Below are positions 34,992-44,614 of a DNA stretch of 64,000 bases, in pieces. Source of the DNA: Pisolithus tinctorius (taxonomy: Eukaryota; Basidiomycota; Agaricomycetes; Boletales; Pisolithaceae); contig JANFAH010000023.1 of the NCBI GenBank assembly GCA_024663395.1, forward strand, positions 434,001-498,000. The letters run 5' to 3'. Position numbers and translations under genes: made by a program. Position 1 is the stretch's first letter; every line of letters begins with the position of its first letter. Below the pieces are notes generated by a model that was given only the letters and a program-made list of their open reading frames with translations, made no database searches and was not told where the DNA came from.

Positions 34992-35704
34992 TGTCACGAC
35001 CGTGCATTCATTATAAGTCCCTATACACTCCACACCCTACTCTGCCAGTTGTTCACTCACTCTGCACCAACTCCGCCCAACGTCTGCTGTTTACGAACCA
35101 TCTCCGCTCCGACTGCTGTCGGACTTGTGTTACTCTCCTACCAGACCGAGCGGTCCGTTCTCTGAGGGGCATGTGACTACCTTCGCAGTCAGGTACTCCG
35201 CAGCGCGCTCACTGCATGGTCCAGTGCCTGGACTATTTCCTTTCCTGGATGTTCTGTGTTACCCGTTCGTATGTCCTCCGTCCACCCTTCATTCGTCGTC
35301 CAGGAAATTTTACTTGAAAATTTATGAGTCTCCATATGTCAGTTCCAATTCCGGTTACTGTACCTCCGTAACAGTATAAAAGCATGTACTGTACTCTGCT
35401 GTTCTTTAGTGCGAATATCAACTTAGTTCCTACTCCCTCTGATTCCGTCTTCTGCCTGTCGGAGTTATCTCTGACTCTCCGTCTGTACTCTCCCTCTGAA
35501 ATACGAGGGCTGAGATCATGCAAGGGGGTAGCGCACGAGCTAAACCCGACACCCTCACTCTGCTCTGCCTTTGTCTTGGCGGTCTTCGTTCCTGCTGACA
35601 CTCCGCTAGTCGGAGTTCTGTCCCTGTGTGTCAGACTTGCTTCTGGACCCTCCTCTAGACCTTGTTAAGCGTCAGAGTTGGTCGGAGTAGGCCCGGACTT
35701 GACA
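34992..35704 (+). repeat. 3' LTR of the gypsy element
   Basis: 713 bp, same length as the 5' LTR. By eye about 31 differences, every one a transition and nearly all converting CG to TG or CA in one copy or the other. Followed by the target duplication AAGCC at 35705-35709. Confidence 0.95.
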
Positions 35705-35988
35705 AAGCCTGAGAAAATGGTATGTCTTGTGAGAATGAGCGTGACTTGTTCAGCATGTTGATCTGCTGCTGATGACTTGATCCGGCTGGTGTCGGGCTCA
35801 GTGGAGTATCAAAAATACTGGGGATACTCTGAAACATCGATTGAGATGCAGAGAACGACAGATCCATGTTTGTTGTGAGTGGCATGTCAAGGAGGGAGAT
35901 GGGGGGAAGTATGGAAGGAATGATAGCGGTTATGCCCGTGTGACTCCGCTCCTACCTACGCTGTGGCAGAACTGAGTCTAACTCCTAC

Positions 35989-36889
35989 ATGGACTTACCT
36001 CTAGCTGCCAAGTGCTTCTTCGACATACCAGATGATGTCGACCTCGACAATGTTGTACTCAGTGATCCCAGCCTTACTGAGAGCAGCACTAGCCCTCATA
36101 TAACTGCGTCTGATGACCAGCTACTTGACCCTGAATATTGGCACTCCCACCCTTATCAATACGAGCAGTTCATACAATGTTTGCTTCCATACCAACTCCC
36201 TGGGGCCCTTGCCAATGCCAATTGGGCAGATAAAGTGTGAGTGTCCTGGTTTCAATTTTATTCCTTGTTTAACTTGTGGGTCCAGTTTTGATCCCGAGTG
36301 TGACACTCCTCCTCAAGCCGATACCCCATGTCCAACTCGATGTCACTTGATACCTCATCCACCTTCGCAGCGCTCGTCACCGACTAAGGTCCCAGCATAT
36401 TGTGGAGTGCAGCGTCCTTCTCCTGGCTCTACAACCGAGCCTGAGTCTGAGGCTCCAACAGCTCCACTGCGTACACAAACTCCCCATCCTCCTCTTCCAG
36501 CGCAGCGTCCCTCTCCTGGCTCTACAACTGAGCCCGAGTCCAATGATGTTCCAGTGCATACGCAAACTCCCCATCCTCCTCTTCCAGCCCGGCATCCATC
36601 ACCTGGCTCTACAACTGAGCCTGAGTCTGAGGCTCCAGCGGCTCCACTGCACGAGCAAACCCCCTGTCCAGCTCTGTCTCCAACTAAGGCTGGCTCTGAC
36701 AACGTTTCAGCTCGGCGCATCCCCATTTTCAAAAGTATCTTTGCTACTCCGAGTCCCCTGCCTCCTGGCTCCATTTACTGGAAGTACATCACACCAGAGG
36801 AAGATGCAAGATGGTATGATTGTGCAGGTCAGGATAAGACGTTTAATGTGATTCAGCGATGGAAGAAGGAGCTCGAGGACTTGCAATGA
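35989..36889 (+). CDS. Transposon accessory protein with proline-rich repeats (283 aa)
   Basis: Exons 35989-36236 and 36286-36889 with a 49-nt GT-AG intron (GTGAGT to TCCAG) give 284 open codons. The N-terminal 80 residues are acidic and Tyr/His-rich (DVDLDNVVLSD, EYWHSHPYQYEQF). The middle holds about three repeats of PSPGSTTEPES and QTPHPPLPA. The C-terminal 60 residues look folded (GSIYWKYITPEEDARWYDC, ending IQRWKKELEDLQ). It starts 103 bases from the oppositely directed accessory gene, so the two likely share a promoter. Its place between transposase and the other accessory gene argues for a transposition role; I do not recognise the family. Confidence 0.6.
36410..36665 (+). repeat. In-frame tandem repeat, units 93, 87 and about 76 bp
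   Basis: Units start at 36410, 36503 and 36590 with CAGCGTCC or CGGCATCC, followed by CCTGGCTCTACAAC. Length steps are multiples of three, so the frame is kept. It encodes the Pro/Ser/Thr/Glu repeats of the plus-strand accessory protein. Confidence 0.8.
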
Positions 36890-39800
36890 CGATGAACTGT
36901 ACTCTTACTTGTCCAGAATGCATTTGTTGTCATCTAGAATTCATTTGTTATTGTCCTCATCAAATAACTTCTCCGGTGCATTCTTAAGTGTGAAACAACA
37001 TTAATGGCGAGATAATTGGACTAGTTACATGACTCTCTTGTAGTGTCTAAGTGCGTGCTACGTTGCTGGAACTCCATTGTTCTCATGATCGTCCTCGTCA
37101 TCGTCCATATCGTTCTGAGCACCTTCTCCTTTGTAAGGGACACCAAATGTAGCGATATCTAGACCCGGCCGCTCGACCATGAAGTAGCGGTACCCCAACC
37201 CTGCAAATTGATGTGGAACCATCCCTATGACACCAGTAATCGACTTGATATCAATGACGCGCACATCCTCCTCCTGACATTGGCAAGCTTGGACGGTGTG
37301 ATAAGAGAGTTTGAGTAGGTTGGGGTCAGGGGAGGAAAACATTGTGATCACGGCTACATTTTTCCAAATCCAAGCCGATGCGATATTGGGGTCTTCATTT
37401 TGAACAGCAAGGCGGGTAAAATACTGGACTTCGCCCACATGCATGGTCTGGTCAAGCACGAACTACAAGATGTAAGTAGGACACTCAAAGAAATACATGC
37501 ATATTACAGTACCTTCACAAAATGAGCAGGGTGTATCTGATCTGGTTCGCGAAGAAGCTCTCTCCATGCCGTCCACGTGATCTGCCCATTGGGCAGACAG
37601 AGACGTGCCCATCGATGTATTTTGATGCTACCTTCGTGGCCTAGATAATGTGAAATTGCTGATGTGGCAAGTCCTCGTGGAAAGATGGGTCGTGCATCTC
37701 GCTTGCGGAGCAATACATATCCGCCTTCTAGTTTAATGGTGGTCGATGGAAATGGTGGCTTTTCAGGGCATAGACTGGGTACCATTGCCTTAAGCGTGTT
37801 GACTTGGCAGCGCCACACCCCCTCACGAGACAAGTTGGCATATGGGTTTGATGGCTGTTGGATTTCTTGACCTAAGTTTCCAATGGTCCTCTCCATAACC
37901 CACTGTGAGTAACAGATGGGTGGACCCTTCTTGACCGTCTGCTGCGTCAAATGAGATACTTGATGTACACATGGCCGGATGAAATGCAGTCGGAAAGGGG
38001 ACCGCTGGCAGTAGAGCTCCTTGAAATCGAGGGGCCACTCCGTGAGGAGTACATGAGCGTCACAAAGGTTGGAGTTGGGGATCTTACTCTGGCATATGAG
38101 TTGGAATCCATGAACTAACTTACAGAAGTTCCGCCAATAGGGCTCGCCAAGGACTCCATAGAGTAGGGCAGGCGCAAGGTAGAATATATAGACCTGGAAT
38201 TCCCATGTCTTGTAGCCGGATGAAATCTTCTCGGCAGGGTTGCGTGGCTTGCGATTGAAGGACCCAGGAAGATGTTGCACAGCAGATGAAACAAGAGCAC
38301 CGTGTGTTTCCCATGCCTCTGAAGTTTTGAAGATGGCCCACGGCCATTGCGAGATATGGTCAGGAGGGGTACACTCGATCATGCTGCACCATAACGATAA
38401 ATAGAGGTCAGATAGTAGAGCTGCAAGATGCATGATATTGGGGGTCAGACAATCAGGAATACCGAGCATACGAGACATATCGAGACCGAGAAGGATGGAC
38501 AGCTTTGTGATGCCAGTCTCCATGCAAAGCTTCTTGTACTGAGTTGGATTGGGAGCAGCGGTAAGACGAAGTAGATTGTGGAAGTATTCCTTTGAATCAG
38601 GATCTCGGAGGTCGTAAGGGCTACAGTCGGCGTGATTACTACCTTCAACATTATAGTTGTTCGGAAGGAGCAGTGCGGGATAGTAATGATTGCCTTTGCG
38701 GCACCCACACAAGCCACAATAGAGTCGGCACCCATTTCGACCACTATGCCCCACTATGCCATCAAAATATACGAGACTGGGACCATCAGCTGTTGCAAAG
38801 ATAAGAAATAAATTTGAAACAAAAACGGCATCACGGCGCGCATCCCGGATCGTTAGCCCTTCGTTCTGTAAGGCAGCGAGGTGGTGCAGGCCAGGGAAAA
38901 GGAATGAGTCGATGTTCTTGGGTTTGTGAGGTCCAGGAATGAAGCCACCAGGGAGGACATAGTGCTTCTTGTAGCGCTTGTCTGGGGAATGGTTCATGAT
39001 GACCCATATGTAAATCCAACAGTCCGATTCCTTACTTTCGTACAGCTGTGCGCCATCGAGGGAAATCATGAGGACGATGTCTTGAGGTTTAATGTGACCT
39101 TGCTGAACGGCGCCCAGGTAGTCTGAGCCTTGGTACAATGGTTAATAATACTGCAGTGGACATCCTCAGGTGAGTGCATACCTTTGCAAAAGTCATCATA
39201 TGTATCGATTATGCCGCCATTGTTATGGATCTGTTCACAAATCCACTCTGTCTCTTGTTGTAGATAGCCACTCTCCTCAGCTTGCTGGGGATCACGCCAA
39301 AGGGCTTGGAGTTGCAGCCCAAGTGGTATCATCATGAACTTCTGGCGGGCAACGTGACATCGACCTGCACTGACTCGCAGTTTGATGGCATCATAGCAAT
39401 CCTCCTTGCATATAGGACATTTGTCAAGTGCAGAGTACAGGCCTGTGAAGGCCACACAACTATCGGGACACATATCATGTTTGATTGACTTGACTCCAGT
39501 ATATTCGGCGATGAGCTTCTTGATATTATAATGGCTCGGGATGGATACGGCCCTCCCTTCAAAACAGCATGCAGCAGATTGTCGTATAGATTCATATGCC
39601 GAAATTGCAGAGTGTTCAAGTGAGAAATACACCTCGAGTCCAAAATGGATTGTGTCATCATCTATTTCGAGTTGAGTGCATGGGGGGTTGCGTAGTCTAT
39701 GGAGGGCTGCATCGTCTAGTTTAGCAACTGGGTCATCCAGAGAAGCCGCACGGAGAAGTTTGATGAATGCGACCGCATTGCGCTGCTTCGGGTTGACAGC

Positions 39801-39929
39801 CACTCAGTCCAGCAAATCTATATCGAAGACTAAGCAAGAGGGAGGGCACTGATCATGAGAAAATGACTGGGGAGGTGAGTGTGATTGGTGAGGTGACTCC
39901 AGCGGATGGGGGGATCGCAAGCCTCCATG

Positions 39930-40915
39930 GTCATGGTCGTCCAAGGGGAATCATAGGGGAGTACTTGGACGATGGTCATGGTCATCTGCTGGGTTGTTGC
40001 CATCATCTGAGGGGAATCATAGGGGAGTACTTGGACGATGGTCGCAGTCGTCCGCCAGGTTGTTGCCATCATCTGAGGGGAATCATGGGGGAGTCCTTGG
40101 ACAATGGTCACAGTTGTCGGTTGGGTTGTTACTGTAGGAATACCAACCCGCCGTCACACCCAAATAAGGAAACGATGACACGCAGAGAGCGCGGGATATA
40201 TGTCATAATCCCAAGAGGGGGACAAACAAAGTGAAAAATACAAAGGCAGGAGTAGGGGCGGATGTGCCCCAACAGATGAGATATCAAATACACGACGTAG
40301 ATATAAGGTAGCTACTGCAGGGGATAGAATCCCTATGAGACGAGAACGTCACCTCATCGTCCCGCATCCCTGCCTGAGCACGCTGAGTCTTAAACCAAGC
40401 ACCCTCGTGCACAACCTTGCTTGTACCTAATCACTCCAACGTCAGTCACCGTGCACGCATCATTCCTAACAGGTTATGAGCCCCGGCTTGAGGGGGAGTG
40501 TAGGAATACCAACCCACCGTCACACCCAAATAAGGAAACGATGACGCGCAGAGAGCGCGGGATATATGTCATAATCCCAAGAGGGGGACAAACAAAGTGA
40601 AAAATACAAAGGCGGGAGTAGGGGCAGATGCGCCCCAACAGACGAGATATCAAATACACAACGTAGATATAAGGTAGCTACCGCAGGGGATAGAATCCCT
40701 ATGAGACGAGAACATCACCTCATCAACCCACATCCCTGCCTGAGCACGCTGAGTCTTAAACCGAGCACCCTCGTGCACAACCTCGCTTGTACCTAATCAC
40801 TCCAACATCAGTCACTGCGCACGCATCATTCCTAACAGTTACCATCATCTGAAGGGAATTGCAGGGGAGTCCTTGGACGATCGTCGCAGTCATCTGAGGG
40901 GAATTGGATTCGACC
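39930..40915 (-). repeat. 66-bp tandem repeats in the transposase N-terminus
   Basis: On the minus strand each unit encodes something like PRTPL-FPSDDGNN-ADDCDH. The marker codon recurs every 66 bases: TGA at 40085, 40019 and 39953, and CAA at 40861 in the outer unit, which falls on the same 66-bp grid once the 710-bp insertion is removed. About four units. Confidence 0.8.
40133..40837. mobile_element. Mini LTR retroelement: two LTRs with only 27 bp between
   Basis: LTRs 40133-40471 and 40499-40837 are each 339 bp, TGTAGGAATACC to TTCCTAACA. Target duplication GTTAC is exact (40128-40132, 40838-40842). The 27-bp interior (40472-40498) starts GGTTATGAGCCC, complementary to the anticodon arm of eukaryotic initiator tRNA-Met, as in half-tRNA-primed copia elements, and ends with the purine tract TTGAGGGGGAG. 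So it has a primer site and a polypurine tract and nothing else. LTRs differ at about 17 sites, 16 of them transitions. Confidence 0.9.
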
Positions 40916-41175
40916 ACGGTCTGCTTCTAACACAGAGGAATGCGTGTGCATATGGACCTGTAAACCAATTGGGACCTCGTTGAAAAACCTATAGTTATGA
41001 AAGGGGAGGAACATACCTCCTCCATGTGCTGATCAGCTCTGGCCACCGTGCTTGACTATATGTAGTTTTTATAGTGAAATGAAATCACTATTAAGTTAAA
41101 AAAGATATACCTCGTGCTGTAGTGAGCGTGGCTGTTTGGCACATCCTCGAGCCACATCTGCTTGGCCCGTGCCAT

Positions 41176-41570
41176 GTCACATTAGCATACGATGAGCTTG
41201 AAATATACGTTTGGACTTGGAAAGTTGGGCATCTTGGGAGCTAGGATTCATGCTGTTAACTACTATGGTGCAAGACTTAGGAAAATAGCAACACATACCC
41301 GGGCATTGCGTAGATCAACAAGACAACAATGTCGATCTAGCAATGCGACGAGGACAATGTAATGCGATGCGAGGCGGATGCAATGTGTTGCAATGTACAA
41401 TGAAGTGTACATGCAATGTGCGTCGCACGTCGCACAGTGTTGCAATTACAAAATACAATTACAATGGCAATGTAATGTATTACAATATCAAATTATTGGC
41501 AAGTATCCTATTTCGCCCGATTCCGACAGACGAATTCTGACCAAATCTGACTGGAGCAGCTCACATGCCA
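41176..41570. other. Right subterminal region of the Plavaka element
   Basis: Upstream of the transposase start. It holds runs of GCAATGTA/GTACATTGC-type words (41340-41490, such as ATGCGATGCGAGG and CAATGTAATG), which look like subterminal repeats and perhaps the transposase promoter. No coding frame stands out. Confidence 0.5.
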
Positions 41571-41602
41571 CCTAATCCTACACAGTTTTCACTGGGGTTG
41601 AG

Positions 41603-42655
41603 CGTTGGCTACGGAAGTTGATCAGACCGATCACACATATATGACGTTTTAAATGTCACTTGCCCGCGAAGCCGCCTTTTCTACTTTGCATGGATCTCGG
41701 ACCACAGGGCGGACTCCTATAGGCTCCTACAAAGTCCTTCCGCTGGCGGTGATCCTGAGGTACGCCGAAGTCATACTCCCAGCGAAAGCTGTGGGAGCCT
41801 GACCAAGAGGTTGTGATATGCGCAACTTTGGGCACATTGAGAGATGACAAAGTGATTCTACTCGGGCTCGTGCATGCGACCGCCAACCACATTCCTCTCC
41901 GCCAAGTGCAATCTCCTATTTTTCGGGGTGCGGCGCTTGGTAAGTTATACCAATCTGCACACTTGCGTGGACAAATAATGAATTACTTTTTCTACTGCAA
42001 ACTCCTGCGCAGTAGAAGTCGAATGTATTTGGAAGGTTTGAATTTGATGAAACAAAATGGCAAAACATGTGGCGTGCTGCAGAGTCAGCGTGGAGTTGCG
42101 ATGGATACAACCGCGGTTTGATTTGTTCCGGTGAGAACTTGTGATGTGAGGTGACCAATGCGGCGTACTGTTGAACAGCAGCGCCGCATCGCAGTCTGAT
42201 GTTCATGTGCAAAGTTCAGACTGTGCCTTGTTGTACGGTTATACAATTTATTAGTAAGTGAATGTCACAACATGCAGCTATGCACTGTTTTAGGAAGGAT
42301 GTGAAGCGAATTGTGAAGCGAGTTGCGAAGCGGGTTGGATGCAGCAGACGTGAGTAAGTGATCTGAATCATCTGATGCGGGCCTCCAGCGTTTGATACTA
42401 CCTCCTCTTCACAAGCCCTTTCGCATGTCGAGCACCCCGTCCTCTTTCCTGCTTTGTCTCAATGCCGCGCAGCAGGTCACCCTCAATCCATATCTACCAC
42501 AATCAGCTGCTTCCTAAATCAAATATCTATGTGATTATCATTTGCTCATGTAAGTCACTATCCTCAAACAAATGCAGCCCTCCATCCTCTGTGAGCAGTC
42601 GGTAGACACGGACCATTGCTCTTGCTGGTTCCTAGCTCGTCAATTGGAGTGTGGC
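41603..42655 (-). pseudogene. Spacer before type 1 of block C, with exons of gene Y
   Basis: Minus-strand exon-like frames at 41892-41656 (ITLSSLNVPKVAHITTSW, WEYDFGVPQDHRQRKDF) and 42130-42005 (SQLHADSAARHMFCHFV). The second has a clear counterpart near 55790-55715 (SQLPTESAACHVFCHFV). A conserved stretch near 42285-42345 (GAAGCG(A/G)(A/G)TT, GGTTGGATGCAGCAG) matches 56265-56330. The gene would continue on the other side of the transposon, at 24.7-25.1 kb. Confidence 0.35.
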
Positions 42656-42661
42656 CACGTG
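42656..42661. promoter_or_regulatory. CACGTG box in the type 1 promoter, block C
   Basis: Same context as in B and D (GTGGCCACGTGTTCA), about 155 bases before the type 1 ATG, followed by a conserved CCCATTCTTAAA that may act as a TATA-like element. Confidence 0.5.
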
Positions 42662-42811
42662 TTCAACGTCTCAACACTTTCGTCGTCGGTCAAAGACATG
42701 CTTTGATTTCTCCCATTCTTAAATATGGATCAATCCTGGTCGTTTGGTCCGGTCCCATTCTTTCCTTCCGTTCTGTTTGATCTGCTCTTGTCATCGTGAG
42801 AGCAAACCACC

Positions 42812-44614
42812 ATGTACGACAACACATTCACACCGGATCTTGAGCGTATCAGCAGAACAACAGTCTCAGGGCTTGTCATTCCGAAAGGATTATCATCTCG
42901 GCCACAGGCATTATTCTGTAGCACCGGGCTATGGGTCTGCCACCCTCGATTTGCAAGGACCGCAATGTTTCATACCATTGACATGGTAACTGTAATTCCT
43001 GCGTCAAATTCTGCTGACTCATTTCTCGTTCTAGCGGTGATCGTGCTGTCTCGATCTCCGAGGTCTGCAAACTGCCTCCACTTTCAGTGTGGTGTCCTGA
43101 CACGTTGCTTGCGGGCACTGCAGTTGTCAGGCTGTCCGACTACGTCTGCTCCGCTTCTAGTGCCCAATTCGAGTCTAGCTTCCCATCTAAACGGAGAATG
43201 GCGTGTAAGCTACTTTCCAGTGGCCTCGGCGTCCTCTCACTACATTCTCAGAGTGCGCAGGCCACATTGCCGTTGGAGTATATTATTTGCGAAAATGGAA
43301 CATCATCTATTATGAGTCGCGTGACAAGTACCCTTATCATCCTCATCCAAGTCAAGGTCTTTCCTGCTGTCAATCAGGGCTGGAACATGCAGGGCCACGC
43401 CTCTGGTCATGTTGTGAACCACAGTGCCACACTTCCCTTCCCACACACAAGTCTTCTACCACCCTATGCTATGGCACGGTCGTCCAGATGTTCGCAGGCG
43501 AACGTGGACATCTCGACATTCGGAGATCTAGACCATGATTCCGTTGGACCTATGATGGGTCTGAGCTCTATAGCCTCATTTCATGATCACATTGCGGGCC
43601 AGGTGATAGACTCAAATGCGTCGGGGCTTTCAAGCCAACTATCGTCCTTGCGTCAGGAATGCTATCTGTCGGATGACTTCAACGACAACGTTCGACTGCC
43701 TCTAAAACAGCCCCGAACAGAGACGGCAGCGTCAGATCAGCCCCCCTTCAATTTTCCAAGGCAACTTATCAAACAGTGGGTCATCTCTCCAATACATCTT
43801 GTCCAACTAATTCGCTCCAAGAACACACCTCCCGACCCCTAGTTCTTACACATGTCCAACCCCATCCCAGTCCGACTCAACCTCTTACTTCATCGCTCAC
43901 GATCACGTCTCATTCCATCCCTCCTCTCCGGTGCCCAACCAGATTCCATCCTCTCAGTACCCGCAAGGGCATTTTGGATACCCCCTTCCCGTTCAACCTC
44001 ACCTTTTGACGCCCACAGATCCTCCAGGCTTTCATGAATTCCACGTCGGAAGCAAGATGGAACTGCACGAAACAGGCACTTTCGGCAATCGCGCAGCATA
44101 TACCCTCAGCGACCACCCATTACTCACTCTCCCCGATCACAGCGCAGGGCTGACTTCGGGTGGGATAGCCAATTATAGAAAACTTGACGGAAGCAAATGC
44201 AATTCGATCGGCTTACACGTGCAGTTATTGCTGCCTCCCAAAAAATTCCCGCCGTTACTCCGCGAGCCTCATCCGCTGAACCACTTGTCTCGTATTGAGG
44301 ATGAGGGTGGGGACCTTTCAGGGCCACGAACCCCGAAGAGACTGCCCAAGACACGCTTGGTTTGCGATCGCAGTGTATCCAAACCCTGTGGCTGGCGGCA
44401 TAACAATGGCACGAAATGCGGTGCGCCTGTAACGTATGATTGTGCAAACCATTTTGCCGCAATCCACGGCCTCGAGAACATAGCACGGGATATCGAAATC
44501 ATCTGCCGCTGGTACCCTACAAAGAAACCAAGGAAGGTTATACGCAACAACATACTGAGGCACTTGAGAGAAGCGCATTTACGCTACCCACGCTCGACAG
44601 ACACCAGGCGCTAA
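42812..44614 (+). pseudogene. Type 1 double zinc-finger gene, block C copy
   Basis: Best type 1 copy over its length. The ATG (MYDNTFTP) is kept, but about 7 nt are missing near 42840 compared with D, shifting the first exon. Later exons are open: PLEYI-CENGTSS, then 43362 onward (VFPAVNQGWNMQGHASGHVV) to an intron ending near 43829, then THLPTPSSYTCPTPS to the fingers and stop. The finger domain reads CGWRHNNGTKCGAPVTYDCANHF-x3-H and then CRWY in place of CRWC, losing one metal ligand, before LRHLREAHLRYPR. So both the frame and finger 2 are damaged. Confidence 0.75.

Larger units (their letters stand above)
27668..35704 (+). mobile_element. Chromodomain Ty3/gypsy retrotransposon, complete with both LTRs (8,037 bp)
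   Basis: LTRs at 27668-28380 and 34992-35704 are each 713 bp, bounded TGTCACGAC and GACTTGACA. The target duplication AAGCC is exact (27663-27667, 35705-35709). Order inside: self-complementary primer site, gag, protease, reverse transcriptase, RNase H, integrase, chromodomain, an antisense gene, polypurine tract (34979-34988), LTR. It sits in the transposon accessory gene. About 31 LTR differences, all transitions. Stops and a protease mutation make pol inactive. Confidence 0.95.
26724..35885 (-). pseudogene. Transposon accessory gene, split by the gypsy element
   Basis: The 5' part starts at an ATG at 35885 (MPLTTNMDLSFSASQSMFQS) and runs to 35705, where the gypsy 3' LTR begins. With the gypsy and one AAGCC removed, the frame continues across the join into 27662-27520 (VRQKIEIYSYLAEL, MRHLVPAL). 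The longest remaining frame (27557-26724) has an RTWAELVQRK and PQTWTKISASAKALVYK region, then DYSGWQKNHLGLNGKWKE and a Lys-rich tail. Similar proteins of unknown function accompany Agaricomycete transposons, as far as I recall. A one-base shift or a missed intron lies near 27540. No function is assigned. Confidence 0.6.
37058..41175 (-). pseudogene. Plavaka-type transposase
   Basis: Starts at ATG 41175 (MARAKQMWLEDVPNSHAHYS). The core is exons up to 39182, 39128-37513 and 37462-37058, joined by introns of 53 and 50 nt, and stays open for about 880 codons. Core motifs: HDMCPDSC, CPICKEDCYD (a Cys-rich binding part), then SLDGAQLYESK-SDCWIY, PDKRYKKHYVLPGGFIPGP, NIDSFLFPGLHHLAALQ, ATADGP, GHSGRNGCRLYC, all typical of the Agaricomycete Plavaka/Tnp2 class. 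The N-terminal part is an acidic Pro-rich repeat region with three in-frame TGA codons, another TGA lies at 39806-39804, and a mini-LTR element is inserted at 40133. So it is dead now, though the core is well kept. The 5' intron borders are not settled. Confidence 0.85.
25108..41602 (-). mobile_element. Plavaka-type DNA transposon, composite 16.5 kb, with 5-bp target duplication
   Basis: Ends are 27-nt terminal inverted repeats at 25113-25139 and 41571-41597, beginning CCCCAGT and sharing AAAACTGTGTAGGAT (25 of 27 match). The base pairs just outside are TTGAG on both sides (25108-25112, 41598-41602). Subterminal CCAGTCAGAT occurs at both ends. Inside are a minus-strand transposase (37058-41175), an accessory minus-strand gene (26.7-35.9 kb) and a divergent plus-strand gene (35989-36889). 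Removing the nested gypsy and mini-LTR elements leaves about 7.7 kb. Plavaka transposases are known from Agaricomycetes as CACTA-related; a 5-bp duplication is longer than the usual CACTA one. Confidence 0.85.

Noticed and set aside
40133..40837. Simple tandem duplication of 366 bp
   Set aside because: The TG-CA type borders, exact GTTAC flanks, primer-site and polypurine interior show an LTR element instead.
25108..41602. Whole 16.5 kb block as a giant Starship-like cargo element
   Set aside because: No tyrosine-recombinase captain gene is visible, ends are inverted repeats, and most of the length is explained by nested LTR elements.
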